Shown here piece after piece: positions 53,999 to 61,968 of a stretch of 64,000 bases of DNA. A program made the position numbers and the translations under genes. The notes beneath the pieces were generated by a model, which was given only the letters and a program-made list of their open reading frames with translations, was not told the DNA's origin and did no database searches. The stretch spans positions 310,001-374,000 of the forward strand of contig NZ_BBYG01000009.1 in NCBI RefSeq assembly GCF_001184025.1, written 5' to 3'. How positions within the stretch are numbered: the stretch's first letter is position 1; each line of letters starts with the position of its first letter. The DNA comes from Streptomyces maremycinicus (GTDB lineage: Bacteria > Actinomycetota > Actinomycetes > Streptomycetales > Streptomycetaceae).

Positions 53999-55699
53999 CT
54001 AGAACCCCGCGGGTTCGGTGTACACCCCCCACTCCTCCCGCAGCACGTCGCAGATCTCGCCCAGCGTCGCCTCGGCGCGCACCGCGTCCAGCATCGGCGC
54101 GATCATGTTGGAGCCGTCGCGGGCGGCGCCCAGCATGGCGGCGAGCGCGTCGCGCACCGCCGTCTCGTCCCGGGCGGCCTTGCGCGCGCCCAGCGTGCGC
54201 ACCTGCTCCCGCTCCACCTCGTGACTGACCCGCAGGATCTCCAGGTCCCCGGTCACCGACCCGTGGTGCGCGTTGACGCCGACGACCCGCTTCTCGCCCT
54301 TCTCCACGGCCTGTTGGTACCGGAACGCGGACTCCGCGATCTCCCCGGTGAACCAGCCGTCCTCGATCCCGCGCAGGATCCCGGAGGTGATCGGCCCGAT
54401 CGGGTGCCGCCCGTCGGGGTGGGCGCGCAGCCCGCGCTCCCTGATCTGCTCGAAGATCTTCTCGGCGTCGGCCTCGATCCGGTCCGTCAGCTGCTCGACG
54501 TACCAGGAACCGCCCAGCGGGTCGGCGACGTTGGCGACGCCGGTCTCCTCCATCAGCACCTGCTGGGTGCGCAGCGCGATCTCCGCCGCCTGCTCGCTCG
54601 GCAGCGCGAGGGTCTCGTCCAGGGCGTTCGTGTGCAGCGAGTTGGTCCCGCCGAGCACCGCCGCGAGGGCCTCCACGGCCGTACGCACCACGTTGTTGTA
54701 CGGCTGCTGGGCGGTCAGCGAGACCCCGGCGGTCTGGGTGTGGAAGCGCAGCCACTGCGCCTTGTCGGACTTCGCCCCGTAGACGTCCCGCATCCACCGC
54801 GCCCAGATCCTGCGCGCCGCGCGGAACTTGGCGATCTCCTCGAAGAAATCGACGTGCGCGTCGAAGAAGAAGGACAGCCCGGGCGCGAACACGTCCACGT
54901 CGAGGCCGCGGCTGAGGCCCAGTTCCACGTACCCGAAGCCGTCCGCCAGCGTGTAGGCCAGCTCCTGGGCGGCCGTCGCGCCGGCCTCACGGATGTGGTA
55001 GCCGGAGACGGACAGCGGCTTGTAGGCGGGGATGCCCGCGGCGCAGTACTCCATCAGGTCGCCGATGAGACGCAGGTGCGGCTCGGGCTGGAAGAGCCAC
55101 TCCTTCTGGGCGATGTACTCCTTGAAGATGTCCGTCTGGAGCGTGCCGTTGAGGACGCCCGGGTCGATGCCCTGCCGTTCGGCGGCGACGAGGTACATGC
55201 AGAAGACGGGGACGGCCGGCCCACTGATCGTCATGGAGGTCGTGACGTCACCCAGCGGGATGTCCTTGAACAGGACCTCCATGTCGGCGGCCGAGTCGAT
55301 GGCCACCCCGCAGTGCCCGACCTCGCCCAGCGAGTGCCGGTCGTCCGAGTCGCGCCCCATCAGCGTGGGCATGTCGAAGGCCACGGACAGACCCCCGCCG
55401 CCGTTGGCCAGGATCATCTTGTAGCGCTCGTTGGTCTGCTCGGCGTTGCCGAAACCGGCGAACTGCCGGATGGTCCACGTCCGCCCCCGGTAGCCGGTCG
55501 GGTACAGGCCACGGGTGAAGGGGTACTCACCGGGCCAGCCGATCCGCTCGAAGCCGTCGTACGTGTCACCGGGCCGGGGCCCGTACGCCGGCTCCACGGG
55601 GTCCCCGGAGAGCGTGGTGAAGTCGGCCTCACGCTTGCGCGAAGCGTCGTACCGGGCCTGCCAGCGACGGCGGCCCTCCTCGATGGCGTCAGCGTCCAT
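53999..55699 (-). CDS. icmA: Isobutyryl-CoA mutase, large subunit
   Basis: 566 residues from ATG 55699, the usual IcmA length. It covers the substrate-binding barrel only; the B12 domain of methylmalonyl-CoA mutase is absent and is expected on a separate small subunit not in this window. Key residues fit an isobutyryl/butyryl-CoA mutase: Phe80 in RQFAGFGNAEQTN (Tyr in methylmalonyl-CoA mutase) and Gln198 in IFKEYIAQKEWLF (Arg in the methylmalonyl enzyme). SGYHIREAGAT near 55000 carries the conserved His. It interconverts isobutyryl-CoA and n-butyryl-CoA with adenosylcobalamin, linking valine breakdown and fatty acid or polyketide precursors. The promoter carries two operators. Confidence 0.96.
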   Translation of the reverse strand: MDADAIEEGRRRWQARYDASRKREADFTTLSGDPVEPAYGPRPGDTYDGFERIGWPGEYPFTRGLYPTGYRGRTWTIRQFAGFGNAEQTNERYKMILANGGGGLSVAFDMPTLMGRDSDDRHSLGEVGHCGVAIDSAADMEVLFKDIPLGDVTTSMTISGPAVPVFCMYLVAAERQGIDPGVLNGTLQTDIFKEYIAQKEWLFQPEPHLRLIGDLMEYCAAGIPAYKPLSVSGYHIREAGATAAQELAYTLADGFGYVELGLSRGLDVDVFAPGLSFFFDAHVDFFEEIAKFRAARRIWARWMRDVYGAKSDKAQWLRFHTQTAGVSLTAQQPYNNVVRTAVEALAAVLGGTNSLHTNALDETLALPSEQAAEIALRTQQVLMEETGVANVADPLGGSWYVEQLTDRIEADAEKIFEQIRERGLRAHPDGRHPIGPITSGILRGIEDGWFTGEIAESAFRYQQAVEKGEKRVVGVNAHHGSVTGDLEILRVSHEVEREQVRTLGARKAARDETAVRDALAAMLGAARDGSNMIAPMLDAVRAEATLGEICDVLREEWGVYTEPAGF

Positions 55700-55705
55700 G
55701 CCTCA

Positions 55706-55761
55706 AATTTACTAGGACGTCCAAGTAAATGTCGATGGCTATTGGTAGGACATCCTAGTAA
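55706..55761 (-). promoter_or_regulatory. icmA promoter with two 20-bp operators
   Basis: On the minus strand TCGACA (55735-55730), 18 bases, then TAAATT (55711-55706) form a near-consensus promoter. The -10 ends 6 bases before the icmA ATG, predicting a leaderless mRNA. A 20-bp palindrome, TTACTAGGACGTCCAAGTAA (55709-55728), fills the spacer and touches the -10. A second copy, TTGGTAGGACATCCTAGTAA (55742-55761), lies just upstream of the -35, 33 bp away centre to centre. The layout implies tight repression by a dimeric regulator binding on one face of the helix. Confidence 0.7.
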
Positions 55762-55910
55762 CTGTGCGTGTCCGAACGCCGAAACCGCCGTACACGCGCG
55801 CGTGCGGCGCGGGTACGACGGCGAAATCGTCACCGGAATCGGTTCCGCAACGGGTACCGCAACCGGTCCCGGAATCGATACCGGAACGGGTGCCGGAGGC
55901 GGCGTCGGCG

Positions 55911-56249
55911 CTAGGCCTTGGCGGCCACGGGCGCCCCGTCGGCGACCCGGCCCTCCAGCTCACGGCTGATCCCGCGCTCCACGAAGAAGGCGGCGGTCGG
56001 AACGGTCCCGGCCAGCAGCACCCACAGCTGCTTGCCCACCGGCCACTTCGCCTTGGACCCCAGGTCGAAGGCGAAGACCAGGTAGAGGACGTAGAGCCAG
56101 CCGTGCGCGATGGCGACGACGCGGGTGAAGTCCGCGGCTCCGTCGACGTCCAGGCCGTACTTGGCGATCATGCCCAGGCACAGCAGGACCAGCAGCACAC
56201 CGGTGACATAGGCCAGGACGCGGTAGCGGGTCAGCACGCTCTTCTTCAT
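55911..56249 (-). CDS. DUF3817 small membrane protein
   Basis: 112 residues from ATG 56249. Three hydrophobic helices: YRVLAYVTGVLLVLLCLGMI, VAIAHGWLYVLYLVFAFDLG and LWVLLAGTVPTAAFFVERGI, with the conserved His-Gly and Lys-Trp-Pro of DUF3817 (KAKWPVGKQL). Function is unknown; a paralogue lies at 60822-61166. It is preceded on the same strand by a MarR gene 81 bases upstream, and icmA follows after 211 bp. Confidence 0.88.
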   Translation of the reverse strand: MKKSVLTRYRVLAYVTGVLLVLLCLGMIAKYGLDVDGAADFTRVVAIAHGWLYVLYLVFAFDLGSKAKWPVGKQLWVLLAGTVPTAAFFVERGISRELEGRVADGAPVAAKA

Positions 56250-56330
56250 GCCGACGAGCGTAACGACCCGTTCCGGGAGATCTTGCCCCGGGTCACTCCT
56301 CCGGATCGGTGCGCGTCCCGGCTCCCCGGG

Positions 56331-56840
56331 TCACTCCTCGTCGAAGTCCTGCGCGGCGACCCGCAGCGGCCTGAGCATCGCGAAGATCTCCCCGCACTCC
56401 TCCGCGTCGTACACCCCGAGGCCGAAGTCCATCGCCATCAGGTCGCGGGTCGCCTCCTCGACGACCTCACGCCCCTTGTCGGTGATGACGGCGAGGGTGC
56501 CGCGGCCGTCGTTGGGGTTGGGACGCCGGGCGACCAGGCCCGACCTCACCAGGCGGTCGACGGTGTTCGTCACCGAGGTGGGGTGCACCTGGAGCCGCTC
56601 GCCGATCTTCGACATGGTCAGCTCGCCCTCCTTGGAGAAGGTGAGCAGCACCAGCGCCTCGAAGCGCGCGAACGTCAGGCCGTACGGCTTGACCACGGCG
56701 TCCACCTCGGCGAGCAGGATCTGGTGCGCGCGCATGATCGAGGTGATCGCGGCCATGGACGGCGTGTTCCCCCAGCGCTGCTTCCAGAGCTCGTCGGCGC
56801 GGGCGATGGGGTCGAAGGGGAGACTGGGCGGTTTCGGCAC
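56331..56840 (-). CDS. MarR-family transcriptional regulator
   Basis: 169 residues from GTG 56840; GGAGG is very close to the start, so a slightly later start is possible. The winged helix covers about residues 55-120 with LTFARFEALVLLTFSKEGEL, SKIGERLQVHPTSVTNTVDR and the wing RRPNPNDGRGTLAVITDKGR. It is in line with a DUF3817 gene and icmA downstream and an MFS gene 11 bp upstream. It is a candidate for the factor that reads the icmA double operator, though that is untested. Confidence 0.92.
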   Translation of the reverse strand: MPKPPSLPFDPIARADELWKQRWGNTPSMAAITSIMRAHQILLAEVDAVVKPYGLTFARFEALVLLTFSKEGELTMSKIGERLQVHPTSVTNTVDRLVRSGLVARRPNPNDGRGTLAVITDKGREVVEEATRDLMAMDFGLGVYDAEECGEIFAMLRPLRVAAQDFDEE

Positions 56841-56851
56841 GCCTCCAGACC

Positions 56852-58336
56852 TTACCGGCCGGTCATATCGTGGTCAGCCCCGTCTCGGCCCTCGGTCCGC
56901 CGGACCTCCAGGGCCGACAGTACGCAGCAGACCGTCCCCAGCACTCCGGCCCCCGCGACCGCGGCCGCCACCCCCACCAGTTCCGCGGCCACACCCGCGA
57001 GGGCCATGCCGACACCCTGGAACGTCATGAGCCCGGCGGTGAGCAGCGTCATGGCCCGGCCGCGCAGCTCCTCGGGCACGTCCCGGACGATCCACTGGTC
57101 GAGGCCGAGGGTGTACGCCGACCCCGCGCCCGAGACCACCAGGAGGAGCAGCGAGACGGCGAGGCCGGGGTGGAACGCGTAGCCGAGGTAGGGCAGCAGG
57201 GTCACACAGACGAGGGGCAGCGCGACCCGCTCGCGGGTGACCGGGCGCAGCCGGGAGCCCGCGTACAGCTCGCCGGCGATCGCGCCGACCGGCAGCGCGC
57301 ACATCAGCAGGCCCAGGCCGGTGGAGCCGACGCCGAGGCCGTCGGCGTAGGGCGCGGACAGCGCCTCCGGGGCGACCGTGAAGGTCGGCGGCACCCAGAA
57401 GAGCAGCAGCAGCGCCCGCACCCGCCGGTCGGCGAGGATCTGCCGGGCGCCCTTGAGGGAGTCCGTGACCAGGGCTCCGCCGGTCCCGGCCCGGGCGGGG
57501 CGGCGGTGGGTCCCCAAGCGCAGCAGCGCGGCGGAGGCGAGGAAGGTGCCGACGGTGACCGCCAGCGCCTGCCGCGGAGAGACGACGGTGAGCAGCAGTC
57601 CGCCGAGTCCGAAGCCGACGAGCAGCGCGCTCTGCGCGGTGACGCGCAGCAGGGAGCGGCCGAGGACGAACAGATCCCCTTCACCGAGGATGTCCGCGAG
57701 GGTGGCCATCCGGGTGCCCGCGAAGACCGGCGAGACGACGGCGAGACAGCAGCGCAGGGCGAGCAGCACGGCCAGGGGCGCGCCCGGCGCCGTCATCGGC
57801 ACCACGCACAGCGCGCACACCAGGTCGCAGACCACGAGCACGCGCCGGGCCGGGAAGCGGTCGGCGACCCCGGCGAGCAGGGTGCCGCCGACGACGTAGG
57901 GCAGGAAGCCGAGGGCGAAGGCCAGGGCGCTCATCAGCGGTGAGCCGGTCAGGTCGTAGACCAGGACGGACAGCGCGATCTCGGCGACGATCACGCCGAG
58001 CATGGACAGCAGATGGGCGACGAAGACGGCCCGGAACTCACGGACGGCGAAGACACGGAGATATCCGGTGGCCGGGGCCCCGGTCGTGGGCGCCGGCGGT
58101 CCCGCGGGGGCTTCCGGTGACGCGGGCGCCTTCGGTCCCGCGGGGGCTTCCGGTGACGCGGGCGCCTTCGGTCCCGCGGGGGCTTCCGGTGACGCGGGCG
58201 CCGGGAGAGCCTGCTGCGTCGCGGGAGTCCGCGGTGCCGCGAGGGCCTGCGGTGTCGCCAGGGCCTGCGGTGTCGCGGAGGCAGCGGTGGTGGTGGCGGG
58301 CGGCGCGGAGGCGGGCGGCGGCGTGACTTCTGGCAT
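56852..58336 (-). CDS. MFS transporter with Pro/Ala-rich N-terminal repeats
   Basis: About 494 residues from ATG 58336; an in-frame GTG at 58420 would run into the divergent ArsR-like gene and is less likely. Residues about 1-90 are low complexity, with three copies of the 12-residue unit SPEAPAGPKAPA encoded by a 36-bp repeat. Then come 10-12 membrane helices of a major facilitator (from FRAVFVAHLLSMLGVIVAEI), with the loop motif GVADRFPARRVLVV. It is probably a drug or metabolite exporter. It is divergent from an ArsR-type gene, the likely regulator. Confidence 0.88.
   Translation of the reverse strand: MPEVTPPPASAPPATTTAASATPQALATPQALAAPRTPATQQALPAPASPEAPAGPKAPASPEAPAGPKAPASPEAPAGPPAPTTGAPATGYLRVFAVREFRAVFVAHLLSMLGVIVAEIALSVLVYDLTGSPLMSALAFALGFLPYVVGGTLLAGVADRFPARRVLVVCDLVCALCVVPMTAPGAPLAVLLALRCCLAVVSPVFAGTRMATLADILGEGDLFVLGRSLLRVTAQSALLVGFGLGGLLLTVVSPRQALAVTVGTFLASAALLRLGTHRRPARAGTGGALVTDSLKGARQILADRRVRALLLLFWVPPTFTVAPEALSAPYADGLGVGSTGLGLLMCALPVGAIAGELYAGSRLRPVTRERVALPLVCVTLLPYLGYAFHPGLAVSLLLLVVSGAGSAYTLGLDQWIVRDVPEELRGRAMTLLTAGLMTFQGVGMALAGVAAELVGVAAAVAGAGVLGTVCCVLSALEVRRTEGRDGADHDMTGR
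58098..58205 (-). repeat. 36-bp tandem repeat in the MFS gene
   Basis: Three head-to-tail copies of a 36-bp unit (58098-58133, 58134-58169, 58170-58205; the last differs only near its end). On the minus strand it encodes the SPEAPAGPKAPA repeat of the cytoplasmic N-terminus. Near identity between copies suggests recent expansion. Confidence 0.85.
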
Positions 58337-58410
58337 GACGGCAGCGTCCTCGCGGGAGGGCGCAGGCCCTAGTGTTTCGGTCACCGCCGAATGTTCGAGA
58401 GGTGAGGTCG

Positions 58411-59397
58411 GTGCCGTCACACCTGCATTTCGGGGAGGACGACTTCCTGCGCTGTCGCTTCGCCGTGTCGCCGCTGTGGGAGACGCAGGAGGTCGCGCGC
58501 ACCCTCAAGCGGCCCGATCGGCACGGCTACCACGCGCCCTGGCTGCGCCGGATCCGCACGACCGCCGAGACGCTCGACCTGACCGGGCTGTGGCTGCTGA
58601 TGCCCCGCCGGGGCCACTCCCCCGACTGGCTGTGCCCGCCGCCGGTCGGGCCCGCGGCCGGTTTCGAGGAGGAGCTTGCCGCGGTCCGGGCCGCCGACCC
58701 GGAGGCCGCCCGCACGGACACCGCCCGCTCGCTGGCGGACACCCCCGGCGCGCTGGACTCGCCCCGGGGGCGGGCCTGGCTGGCGGATCCGGAGCGGATG
58801 ATCCGGGAGCTGACCGGCGTACTGGAGGAGATCTGGCACACCCTCCTCGCACCGGACTGGCCCCGGCTGCGCGCCCTGTTGGAGGCGGACGTCGCCTTCC
58901 ACTCGCGCCGGCTGGCCGAGGTCGGGCTGGGCGGGCTGCTGCCGGAGATCAACCGGCGGTGCGGCTGGCGGGCCGGCACCCTGACGGTGGACTCGAACGG
59001 AGAACACGAGCGGCACCTCGGCGGCCAGGGACTGGTCCTGATGCCCAGCGTGTTCTCCTGGCCTGACGTCGTGAGCGGCTTCGACCCGCCCTGGCAGCCG
59101 ACGCTGGTGTACCCGGCGCGGGGCATCGGCGGTCTGTGGACCGACACCGCCGCGCACTCCCCCGAGGCCCTGGTCCGGCTGCTCGGCAGGGGCCGGGCCG
59201 GGGTCCTCGGGGCGCTCGGCGATCCGGCGACCACCTCCGCCCTCGCCCACCGGCTCGGTCTCGCCCCGTCCTCGGTCTCCGCGCATCTGACGGCGCTGCG
59301 CGACGCGGGGCTGCTGGTGTCCCGGCGCTACGGACACCAGGTGCTGTACGAACGGACGCCGCTGGGGATGGCGCTGGTGTCGGGCGGCGCTCAGTAG
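58411..59397 (+). CDS. ArsR-type winged-helix regulator (DUF5937 + HTH)
   Basis: 328 residues from GTG 58411, AGGTGAGG upstream. The long N-terminal part begins HLHFGEDDFLRCRFAVSPLW, the DUF5937 start. The C-terminal about 85 residues are an ArsR-like winged helix: LGALGDPATTSALAHRLGLA, SSVSAHLTALRDAGLLVSRR and VLYERT. Such proteins are common repressors next to MFS genes in Streptomyces; this start is 74 bp from the MFS start. Its end overlaps the convergent protease gene by 7 bp. Confidence 0.9.
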   Translation: MPSHLHFGEDDFLRCRFAVSPLWETQEVARTLKRPDRHGYHAPWLRRIRTTAETLDLTGLWLLMPRRGHSPDWLCPPPVGPAAGFEEELAAVRAADPEAARTDTARSLADTPGALDSPRGRAWLADPERMIRELTGVLEEIWHTLLAPDWPRLRALLEADVAFHSRRLAEVGLGGLLPEINRRCGWRAGTLTVDSNGEHERHLGGQGLVLMPSVFSWPDVVSGFDPPWQPTLVYPARGIGGLWTDTAAHSPEALVRLLGRGRAGVLGALGDPATTSALAHRLGLAPSSVSAHLTALRDAGLLVSRRYGHQVLYERTPLGMALVSGGAQ

Positions 59398-60365
59398 AGG
59401 CTGCGCAGGCCGAGGACGTCGCCCTTGCCGAGCGTGCGGGCGTCCGTGGAGCAGGCGAAGGAGTTCGCGTACATGGTGAGGTTCTCGTGCCCGGCGCCGG
59501 AGTGGCCGAGGCCGAAGACGTGCCCGGCCTCGTGCGTGGCGACGCTGCGGATGTCGTACGCGTGCGTGCAGCCGCCGGACGGGCGGTTCGTGAACGGGAA
59601 GTCATGGGTGTTGAAGCGGACGTCGGCCTCGAGCAGTTCCTCGGGGCCGTCGGGCACCGGCCGGCTCCAGGAGCAGGTGGTCGCGACGGCCTCGCCGCCG
59701 ATGTCACCCGCGTCCCACACGCTCAGACCGTCCCGGCGGGCGCAGCGGGCCGCGCGGTCGATGCCGGCCTCGTTGCCGGTCGTCGACAGGAACCTGGCCT
59801 TCGCCGCCACCGTGTCGTCGTAGCCGCAGTCGTTGCGGCTCGTGGTGATGGTGGCGATGGCGTCCTCGAAGGCCCGCCGGCCCTCCGCGCGGGACAACCG
59901 GCCCGGCAGGGGGCCGTCGCCGATGAACCACTCGTACGTGCCGTACTCCTTGCGGCCCGCGGTGGAGTAGGCGCCGTCGGCGCAGGGGGCGGGCGCGTCG
60001 GCGCGGGCCCTGGCGGCGGCCGCCGCGTGGGCCTCCTCGTAGGCGTAGGAGACCGTTCCGTCGGCGGCGACCGTCAGGGAGAAACCGTGCGCCGAGCCGT
60101 CCGCCGTGAGGGCGTCGACGCTGACCGTGGTGCCGGGTTCCGGCACCGCCACTCCGGCACCCTCGTGGGTGACCACCCGACCGACGGCGAAGCAGTCGAG
60201 CACGGACGAACCGGCGGGCAGGTCCTCGACGGTCAGCTCGCCGCGGGCCGGCGCGCACGCGGGCGGCCGGGGCACCTCCCCCACGCAGACCACCGACAGC
60301 GATGCCGCCACCAGGAACGCCGTGACCCCCCTGCCGACCGGTCCCGGTCCGCGCCGCCCTGCCAC
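59391..60365 (-). CDS. Matrixin-like secreted zinc metalloprotease (M10A type)
   Basis: 324 residues from GTG 60365 with GGGGAG 6 bases upstream. A hydrophobic signal (VTAFLVAASLSVVCVG, about residues 15-30) is followed by about 200 residues with several Cys, then the catalytic site HEAGHVFGLGHSGAG near 59510. This is the HExxHxxGxxH zinc motif of metzincins, and NLTMYANSF downstream supplies the Met-turn. The C-terminus TLGKGDVLGLRSLY is also matrixin-like (DV.GL..LY). It is probably secreted and active outside the cell. There is no hemopexin or peptidoglycan-binding domain. Confidence 0.88.
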   Translation of the reverse strand: MAGRRGPGPVGRGVTAFLVAASLSVVCVGEVPRPPACAPARGELTVEDLPAGSSVLDCFAVGRVVTHEGAGVAVPEPGTTVSVDALTADGSAHGFSLTVAADGTVSYAYEEAHAAAAARARADAPAPCADGAYSTAGRKEYGTYEWFIGDGPLPGRLSRAEGRRAFEDAIATITTSRNDCGYDDTVAAKARFLSTTGNEAGIDRAARCARRDGLSVWDAGDIGGEAVATTCSWSRPVPDGPEELLEADVRFNTHDFPFTNRPSGGCTHAYDIRSVATHEAGHVFGLGHSGAGHENLTMYANSFACSTDARTLGKGDVLGLRSLY

Positions 60366-60522
60366 CGCACACTCCCCTTCGACGCCACGCCACCGCGCGG
60401 AACCTGATCGGCCTCGGGAGACATTAGCCAGGCGGCACCGGCCGAAAACCCCATCCGACCTCACCCGTTCGAGCTACCGCTCAAACGGGTGTTCCGTCAC
60501 TGCTCCGTCGCTGTTCCGCGCG

Positions 60523-60825
60523 CTACTGCGCGCGCTCCCCCAGATGCCGTTCCACCGTCTCCACCTTGGAGGTCAGTCCGTCCGTCACGCCGGGGCGGAT
60601 GTCGGCCTTCAGGACCAGGGAGACGCGCGGGGCGCGTTCCTCGACGGCGGCCACGGCGCGCTTGACGACGTCCATGACCTCGTCCCATTCACCCTCGATG
60701 GAGGTGAACATGGCGTCGGTACGGTTCGGGAGGCCGGACGCGCGGACGACCCGGACGGCGTCCGCGACGTAGTCGCCGACGTCCTCGCCGACACCCAGCG
60801 GCGTGACCGAGAACGCGACGATCAT
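60523..60825 (-). CDS. MTH1187-family thiamine-binding protein
   Basis: 100 residues from ATG 60825, overlapping the stop of the upstream DUF3817 gene by 4 bases. Starts [20 protein letters not shown] and contains the family segment [20 protein letters not shown], matching the small ferredoxin-like MTH1187/YkoF proteins reported to bind thiamine. It is cytoplasmic and probably oligomeric. Its role with the coupled membrane protein is not known; thiamine salvage or sensing is an inference. Confidence 0.88.
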   Translation of the reverse strand: MIVAFSVTPLGVGEDVGDYVADAVRVVRASGLPNRTDAMFTSIEGEWDEVMDVVKRAVAAVEERAPRVSLVLKADIRPGVTDGLTSKVETVERHLGERAQ

Positions 60826-61166
60826 GCCTTCGCCACCGATTCCTGACGGGCGCGGGAGGCGATGACCGCGTCCTCGGCCTCACGGCGCAGCTTGCGCTCG
60901 GCGAAGAAGCCGCCGGTCGGCAGGACCGACAGGACGAAGTAGAGGGCCGCGGTCCCCAGGGGCCACTTCGCGCGGTTCCAGGCGTCCGCCCAGAAGAGCA
61001 CGTACAGGACGAACAGCACGCCGTGGACCATGCCCATCACGGGCACCGCGTTGAAGTCCGTGGTCCGCTTCAGCACCGAGCAGACCAGCAGGAGCAGGAA
61101 GGACACGGCCTCGGGGGCGGAGACCAGGCGCAGGCGGCGGAGGGCGGAGGCTGTCTTCAGGTCCAC
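60822..61166 (-). CDS. DUF3817 small membrane protein (second paralogue)
   Basis: 114 residues from GTG 61166 with GAAGGTG 5 bases upstream. Three helices: [39 protein letters not shown] and [20 protein letters not shown], with the DUF3817 His-Gly and Lys-Trp-Pro features. Coupled by a 4-base overlap to the thiamine-binding protein gene. Related to the protein at 55911-56249. Function unknown. Confidence 0.87.
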   Translation of the reverse strand: MDLKTASALRRLRLVSAPEAVSFLLLLVCSVLKRTTDFNAVPVMGMVHGVLFVLYVLFWADAWNRAKWPLGTAALYFVLSVLPTGGFFAERKLRREAEDAVIASRARQESVAKA

Positions 61167-61316
61167 GGGACACCTTCGGGGGGAGGTACGGCGACGAACA
61201 GGCGGTTTGTGAATGCACGCACAAGCGTTCGCCCATTGTGGCAAACGGTCCGCCTAGGGGTGCGTTCAGGGTCGTTCTCCACCCCCGGGTGCTGTTCGGC
61301 ACACCCGTCCGGCCGA

Positions 61317-61322
61317 TACCTT
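61317..61322 (+). promoter_or_regulatory. Probable -10 of the AIM24-like operon
   Basis: TACCTT at 61317-61322 lies 6 bases before GTG 61329 and no ribosome site is present, suggesting a leaderless transcript. A weak -35, TGTTCG (61293-61298), is 18 bp upstream. Confidence 0.5.
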
Positions 61323-61328
61323 CGCCGC

Positions 61329-61967
61329 GTGGCGATGTTTCGACTTCAAGGCAGCAAGGTGCTGGCCGTCGACGTGACCGGGGACGCCGTGAAGGCCAAG
61401 AACGGCTCGATGGTCGCGTACGACGGGCAGATGGCGTTCAAGAAGCTCAGCGGCGGCGGTGAGGGCATCCGCGGGATGGTCACCCGCAGGCTCACCGGCG
61501 AGCAGATGACCATGATGGAGGTGAGGGGGCAGGGCACCTGCTGGCTGGCCGATCGCGCCTCCGAGATCAATCTCGTCCAGCTCCACGGGGACAAGCTGTA
61601 CGTCGAGTCGAGCAATCTGCTCGCGACCGACGCCGGCCTCAGGACCGGGACCAGCTTCACCGGACTGCGCGGCGCGACCCAGGGCAACGGACTGTTCACG
61701 ACGACCGTCGAGGGCACCGGCCAGGCGGCCATCACCTCGGACGGACCGGCCGTGGTGCTGCGCGTGAGCCCGCAGTACCCGCTGACGGTCGACCCCGGCG
61801 CCTATGTCGCGCACCAGGGCGACGTCCGGCAGACGTTCCAGTCGGGTGTGACCTTCCGCACGTTCATGGGCGAGGGCGGCGGCGAGGCCTTCCAGATCCG
61901 GTTCGAGGGGGACGGCCTGGTGTACGTCCAGCCGAGCGAGCGCAACACGATCGCGGGGGATGTGTGA
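61329..61967 (+). CDS. AIM24-family protein (first of three)
   Basis: 212 residues from GTG 61329, supported by a -10 hexamer 6 bases upstream. The beta-rich sequence with NGSMVAYDGQMAFKKLSGGG, FTGLRGATQGNGLFTTTVEG, AAITSDGPAVVL and LTVDPGAYVAHQGDVRQTFQ is characteristic of AIM24/DUF124 proteins, which form beta-barrel-like trimers. The family's molecular role in bacteria is unclear. No signal peptide. The next AIM24 gene begins 1-2 bases after the stop. Together the three genes form an operon. Confidence 0.9.
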   Translation: MAMFRLQGSKVLAVDVTGDAVKAKNGSMVAYDGQMAFKKLSGGGEGIRGMVTRRLTGEQMTMMEVRGQGTCWLADRASEINLVQLHGDKLYVESSNLLATDAGLRTGTSFTGLRGATQGNGLFTTTVEGTGQAAITSDGPAVVLRVSPQYPLTVDPGAYVAHQGDVRQTFQSGVTFRTFMGEGGGEAFQIRFEGDGLVYVQPSERNTIAGDV

Positions 61968-61968
61968 G

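Noticed and set aside
53560..54228. Repeat protein (RGHADTRAQGP-type units) encoded in the minisatellite
   Set aside because: All frames stay open because the unit is 24 bp. The frame overlaps the 3' end of icmA, lacks a ribosome site and has no recognised fold.
58337..58420. An 84-base longer MFS gene starting at GTG 58420
   Set aside because: It would overlap the start of the divergent ArsR-type gene and its ribosome site. ATG 58336 leaves a normal divergent promoter gap.
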